This document shows positions 14,026-16,912 of a DNA stretch of 16,912 nucleotides, in pieces. Origin of the DNA: JABDGC01 sp964449835 (lineage in GTDB: Bacteria > Pseudomonadota > Gammaproteobacteria > DSM-16500); assembly GCA_964449835.1 (NCBI GenBank), contig CAYVBZ010000052.1, positions 1 through 16,912 of the forward strand, in the 5' to 3' direction. Below the pieces are notes generated by a model that was given only the letters and a program-made list of their open reading frames with translations, ran no database searches and was not told the origin of the DNA. Both the position numbers and the translations under genes were made by a program. How positions within the stretch are numbered: the first letter of the stretch is position 1; the number at the start of each line of letters is the position of its first letter.

Positions 14026-14268
14026 ATGAATAAACGACACTCCAATTTGGTCAAGATCGGCAAGCTCATAAGGGAAGCTCGCAGGGCTAAGGGGTTTTCT
14101 CAGGAGAGCTTCGCAGCAGAAGCTGGCCTTGGCCGAACCTACATGGGCAGAGTTGAACGTGGAGAACAAAATATATCCATTCAAAACCTTATTCAAATTG
14201 CATTAACATTAAAGGTCGAGCTAAGTTCATTATTGCCCTCTCTATCTGCTTTAAAACACCCTCATTAA
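14026..14268 (+). CDS. XRE-family transcriptional regulator, 80 aa
   Basis: An 80-aa protein that is nearly all Cro/C1 helix-turn-helix: IGKLIREARRAKGFSQESFAAEAGLGRTYMGRVERGEQNISIQNLIQIALTL, with the recognition helix at GLGRTYMGRVERG. Size and layout match small repressors such as phage Cro proteins and restriction-modification controller proteins; no restriction or methylase gene is nearby, so it more likely controls the neighbouring FRG gene or the element itself. A dyad lies just upstream. The ribosome binding site is poor. The FRG gene follows on the same strand after 64 bp, with a separate candidate promoter in the gap. Confidence 0.8.
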   Translation: MNKRHSNLVKIGKLIREARRAKGFSQESFAAEAGLGRTYMGRVERGEQNISIQNLIQIALTLKVELSSLLPSLSALKHPH

Positions 14269-14297
14269 TTGAAAAACATCCACAATTCCATTATTAT
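14269..14297 (+). promoter_or_regulatory. Candidate promoter of the FRG gene
   Basis: TTGAAA (14269-14274), a 17-bp spacer and TATTAT (14292-14297), each one base off or two off consensus, end 35 bp before the FRG start codon. This would let the FRG gene be expressed apart from the upstream regulator. Confidence 0.4.
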
Positions 14298-14332
14298 CAT
14301 ATCGCCTTCATTCAGTTTAGTACGCTCATATT

Positions 14333-15310
14333 ATGACAAGCGAAATCCAGCTACAAATTTCCCAACTTGAATCCCTTCGAGAGGATGGTTTTATATTTAG
14401 AGGACATGAAGACTTTAAATATGAATTAATTCCTAGTGTCTTCCGGCCTGAAAAGCAAAAACAAATGATAAAACAATTTGCCATTGAGGAAGTTAAAATC
14501 GCCCAATGGCCTAGAAGCAAAGCTATCATTGAAGTAATTGACCAATGGGCGCCTGGAGTAAGAGCCATACCGGAAGCCCATCAAACGATACAGCGGCTGA
14601 TAGCATTTTGCCTATACTTAATGCGCTTCAACTTTTCACTTAATATTTTCGCACAAAATAATAGGCACAGAATACCCAAGAAAGATTGTGACTCCATTCT
14701 TATCAGAGATGCAGAATATTGGAGGCAGGAAAAAACATTCTACGATATGTTTTCTCGATATTTTCCAACCATCGTTAAACGATATGACCTAAAAAATAAT
14801 TTATTTCAGGATGCCACTCCTTATGAAGATCTGGCTGGCACCGATGAATCTTTGCCCCAACATTACGGCACCCCCACTGCAGCACTGGACTGGTCAAGAA
14901 ATCCAAATGTAGCCATCCATTTCGCCATTGGCGACAAAACAACAGAATCACAATTTTTAAGAATCTACGCCATAAAAATGATGGAAGGATTCCGTAGCCC
15001 TCCAGTGAAGATAATGGAAAAAAGCAGTGATACCGTAAATTTACGGGCGGAGAGGCAGGAAGGTACATTTACTTACTTCACAATGCCATGCACTTTTTTT
15101 CTTATGCATGGAATTTTCCCTACCATTGATTATTTTGACCGAAGATATAACAACAATCAGGAACAAAACACATTTGACCTAAGATATATCAACATTAAGC
15201 GCACCGAAGCTAATATTAAATACCTTGAAGCCATGTTGGCTGAAAATAAGATTAATGAAGATTACCTTTTTCCTGACTTAGATGATGGAACACTCAAAGA
15301 AGCCGTTTAA
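14333..15310 (+). CDS. FRG-domain protein, 325 aa
   Basis: A FRG-domain protein named for the motif F22-R23-G24 (GFIFRGHEDFKYELIPSVFR). Further family blocks are LPQHYGTPTAALDWSRNPNVAIHFAI (174-199), with the usual QHYG-x-P-T-x-x-L-D-W, and a late RAERQEGTF (238-246). A helical region (about 40-165) is inserted between the first and second blocks. The biochemical activity of FRG domains is not firmly established; they recur in mobile elements and defence-gene neighbourhoods. Cytoplasmic, no membrane segment. It sits at the cargo end of element B, after a XRE regulator, and overlaps the convergent membrane-protein gene by 4 nt at their stops. No Shine-Dalgarno site is obvious. A defence or toxin function is inference. 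Confidence 0.8.
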   Translation: MTSEIQLQISQLESLREDGFIFRGHEDFKYELIPSVFRPEKQKQMIKQFAIEEVKIAQWPRSKAIIEVIDQWAPGVRAIPEAHQTIQRLIAFCLYLMRFNFSLNIFAQNNRHRIPKKDCDSILIRDAEYWRQEKTFYDMFSRYFPTIVKRYDLKNNLFQDATPYEDLAGTDESLPQHYGTPTAALDWSRNPNVAIHFAIGDKTTESQFLRIYAIKMMEGFRSPPVKIMEKSSDTVNLRAERQEGTFTYFTMPCTFFLMHGIFPTIDYFDRRYNNNQEQNTFDLRYINIKRTEANIKYLEAMLAENKINEDYLFPDLDDGTLKEAV

Positions 15311-15807
15311 CATAAATAAGCCTTCAAACCGAACAGAATTCCACCAATTGCACATCCCCCTGAAAGAATGCCAAAAGCAAGAACGAGTAGATCAAACCAT
15401 CTTAATCCTGGTTTATTAAATTGGTGTATATCAAAAAAAGCTATTTCATTACCAATAAATTTTTTCACCTGCCTTCCAAACGATTGGGAACGGTAAAAAC
15501 TTAAAAAATAGTCAACACCAACAACACCAAGAAATACAAACGCCAACCCAAATAAAAATGTTAAAAGTGAAAACTTTATATCTGGATTATGAATCAGTTT
15601 GCGATCCTGAAAGATATAGGTAAGAATCGAAATAACCCCGCCAGAATTGACTAAAAATAAAGCTTTGACAGCTCGCTCTGAACATCCTTGATATATTATT
15701 GAGAGCCGATCATCTATTCGAAGTATGTTTGCCTTAGCCGCATCCGCTTGAGGAGGAGTCATGTCGTTAATACACTTCCCAACCCATTCACTTACATGCT
15801 TATCCAT
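15307..15807 (-). CDS. Predicted inner-membrane protein, 166 aa
   Basis: A 166-aa protein with a soluble N-terminal segment of about 45 residues and three predicted membrane helices: about 47-66 (ALFLVNSGGVISILTYIF), 79-104 (FSLLTFLFGLAFVFLGVVGVDYF) and 141-163 (LLVLAFGILSGGCAIGGILFGL), separated by a basic 35-residue loop (SQSFGRQVKKF). No known family. GAGGG lies 7 nt before the start. Third gene of a minus-strand cassette; the gap to the GrlR-like gene is 29 bp. Its layout resembles the first gene of the cassette, so the two may be distant paralogues or partners. Confidence 0.75.
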   Translation of the reverse strand: MDKHVSEWVGKCINDMTPPQADAAKANILRIDDRLSIIYQGCSERAVKALFLVNSGGVISILTYIFQDRKLIHNPDIKFSLLTFLFGLAFVFLGVVGVDYFLSFYRSQSFGRQVKKFIGNEIAFFDIHQFNKPGLRWFDLLVLAFGILSGGCAIGGILFGLKAYLC

Positions 15808-15836
15808 TTATTTTCCCTCTATACATTACAGTATCG

Positions 15837-16145
15837 CTACTTCATTAATGGCCTATGTTTTTCCTTCCTAAGCATCAATGAAATTTCCTTATTTTCAATT
15901 TTTAATGATACTGGAAAATTTTCATCATCCTGAATACGAGCTGACAAGGGGATCTTTTCAACTCGTTTTGTCGTCTTGTTCTCTACTGCAAGCACACCTT
16001 GCAACTCACCATCCTTAATATGAAAATTACCTGAGTATGTAAAATCATCATTTTCTCCTTGAAAGACTCCCTTGCGCACCTTCACCGTGCCACTAATACG
16101 TTCAAGACCTAGAGTATTTTCAATTTCATACAGTCCATCAGACAT
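15837..16145 (-). CDS. GrlR-like small protein, 102 aa
   Basis: A 102-aa, beta-rich soluble protein. The pattern D-G-L-Y-E-I at the N-terminus, GTVKVRKGVFQGENDDFTYSGNF and the following strand LQGVLAVENKT resemble the GrlR family (short beta-barrel proteins named after the LEE regulator of enteropathogenic E. coli): G-x-G-x-V...G...G-G-D...Y-x-G. The match is by eye and the C-terminus is shorter than usual. GrlR itself binds the transcription activator GrlA; many homologues in other bacteria have no known partner. GGGGAAG precedes the ATG. Middle gene of the cassette, between two membrane proteins, 18 bp after the first. Confidence 0.45.
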   Translation of the reverse strand: MSDGLYEIENTLGLERISGTVKVRKGVFQGENDDFTYSGNFHIKDGELQGVLAVENKTTKRVEKIPLSARIQDDENFPVSLKIENKEISLMLRKEKHRPLMK

Positions 16146-16163
16146 AGCGCTTCCCCATAGTCA

Positions 16164-16571
16164 TCACAAGTGCACAGCTGCCTTAACCAAGTCAATCATC
16201 CCTATGAAGAACATGACAAACCCGACCACACCAACAACTAACGCGATTAAGTCTAAGCATCTGTTCGGCTCTTTTGAATCGATTTCTCGATTCCTTATTT
16301 TCTTTCGATAAAATTCAGCACAATAATATCCTTGTAAAATTAGAAGACCTATCACCGCTGAAAATAAAAAAATAGATGCGAGCAAATACCACCAGCTATC
16401 CCTTAAATATATGATCACCCCTTTTAAAGAGTCTTTGTGTGAAATATATAAATTTACTGAAAGAGTCACGGCGCCGCCGCCAATTAAGAAAATCGATTTT
16501 GCCAAGGTATCGATTCGACGGCGAAGATCAGCCAAGCTGGCATTAAGAATTACCGTTTTAGAGTGTGCCAT
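16164..16571 (-). CDS. Predicted inner-membrane protein, 135 aa
   Basis: A small membrane protein with a basic N-terminal helix (LADLRRRIDTLAK) and three membrane helices at about 25-43 (SIFLIGGGAVTLSVNLYI), 62-84 (YLLASIFLFSAVIGLLILQGYY) and 106-128 (LDLIALVVGVVGFVMFFIGMIDL), with a basic loop between the last two (EFYRKKIRNRE). No family recognised. The start at 16571 is preferred over an in-frame ATG at 16577, because AGGGA lies 6 nt before the former and directly abuts the latter. First gene of the three-gene minus-strand cassette at the right end of element B, transcribed away from the tRNA. Confidence 0.75.
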   Translation of the reverse strand: MAHSKTVILNASLADLRRRIDTLAKSIFLIGGGAVTLSVNLYISHKDSLKGVIIYLRDSWWYLLASIFLFSAVIGLLILQGYYCAEFYRKKIRNREIDSKEPNRCLDLIALVVGVVGFVMFFIGMIDLVKAAVHL

Positions 16572-16709
16572 CTTCATTCCCTATACTTAGGCGCCCATTG
16601 AAGTTGGAAAGACCAGGCAATATTTGGACACTAATCTTATGCTAACAGTTCACTTAGGGATTTGTGAATTAGATTACATAAATGTGGGAGCATATAAATC
16701 GATTCAGCC

Positions 16710-16728
16710 TTCTACACTGCTTCTACAT
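16710..16728 (+). repeat. Direct repeat pair at the right end of element B
   Basis: TTCTACAC (16710-16717) and TTCTACAT (16721-16728), 11-bp period, 54 bp left of the tRNA-Lys att core. The same words precede integrase B at 6619-6637, identifying both as arm-type sites of the same integrase. Confidence 0.6.
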
Positions 16729-16774
16729 GAGATAATCGATTTTCAGCGGAGACTTGCAACATCTTGATTATACA

Positions 16775-16848
<74 letters not shown>

Positions 16849-16855
16849 GTATACT

Positions 16856-16912
16856 TGGGGTGAACGACGGGGATCGAACCCGCGACAACCGGAATCACAA
16901 TCCGGGGCTCTA
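16856..16912 (-). tRNA. tRNA-His (anticodon GTG), 5' end beyond window
   Basis: The 3' three-quarters of a histidine tRNA on the minus strand: anticodon stem-loop GGATTGTGATTCC (anticodon GTG), T arm GGGTTCGATCCC, acceptor strand CGTTCAC with the C73 typical of tRNA-His and an encoded CCA (16856-16858). The acceptor 5' strand and most of the D arm lie past the window end. It is 7 bp upstream of tRNA-Lys and probably co-transcribed. Confidence 0.9.

Noticed and set aside
14026..14268. Controller protein of a restriction-modification system
   Set aside because: The size fits, but no methylase or endonuclease gene is present in the neighbourhood.

Overview
The window is an integration hotspot at the 3' end of a tRNA-Lys(CUU) gene. 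Low overall GC, gene style and families (HigBA-like and RelBE-like modules, Fic, AlpA, DUF4102-type integrases) suggest a gammaproteobacterium, possibly Legionellales; the genus cannot be fixed from the sequence alone. The intact tRNA-Lys (16776-16848, minus strand) and a 5'-truncated tRNA-His (from 16856, minus) close the window on the right. The last 44 bp of tRNA-Lys recur at 6455-6498 (identical) and at 1531-1574 (two mismatches), so two elements sit in tandem: element A (about 4.9 kb, 1531-6455) and element B (about 10.3 kb, 6455-16775). Each begins with its own rightward tyrosine integrase beside its left att copy.

Left flank (1-1530): a decayed coding remnant (197-397), a Fic-domain gene (458-1108) and a small convergent gene (1283-1101) carrying the Fic-inhibitory S-x3-E-G motif, so a Fic toxin/antitoxin pair, followed by a minus-strand terminator (1331-1356). 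A repeat pair at 1445-1463 resembles the distal end of a further element lying to the left.

Element A (1531-6455): integrase, a HigB/HigA-like toxin-antitoxin operon with a recognisable promoter/operator and a terminator, an unassigned 296-aa gene, a truncated HAD-hydrolase fragment, and a minus-strand operon of a frameshifted peptidoglycan-hydrolase-like gene overlapping a secreted DUF4431-like gene. Its mosaic look (HAD fragment, frameshift, end repeats that do not match each other) suggests a decayed or recombined island.

Element B (6455-16775): integrase, RelE/XRE toxin-antitoxin pair, two co-directional secreted proteins, then a replication operon of AlpA-like regulator, P4-type primase (zinc ribbon + Toprim) and a DUF3987 protein, with overlapping start/stop codons. 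Two bases after the DUF3987 stop begins an undescribed-looking structure: three tandem 9-bp iterons, an 80-bp spacer of 15% GC, then three inverted 9-bp iterons. This is a strong candidate replication origin. It is followed by a DUF5681 gene, a small unassigned gene, an XRE regulator, an FRG-domain gene, and a minus-strand three-gene cassette (membrane protein, GrlR-like protein, membrane protein) at the right end.

The gene order int - alpA - pri - rep - ori with no structural genes is that of a phage satellite (P4/PICI-like) or a small replicating integrative element. The accessory genes at its right end (FRG plus membrane/GrlR-like cassette) occupy the place where such elements usually carry anti-phage or host-interaction cargo; that function is inference.
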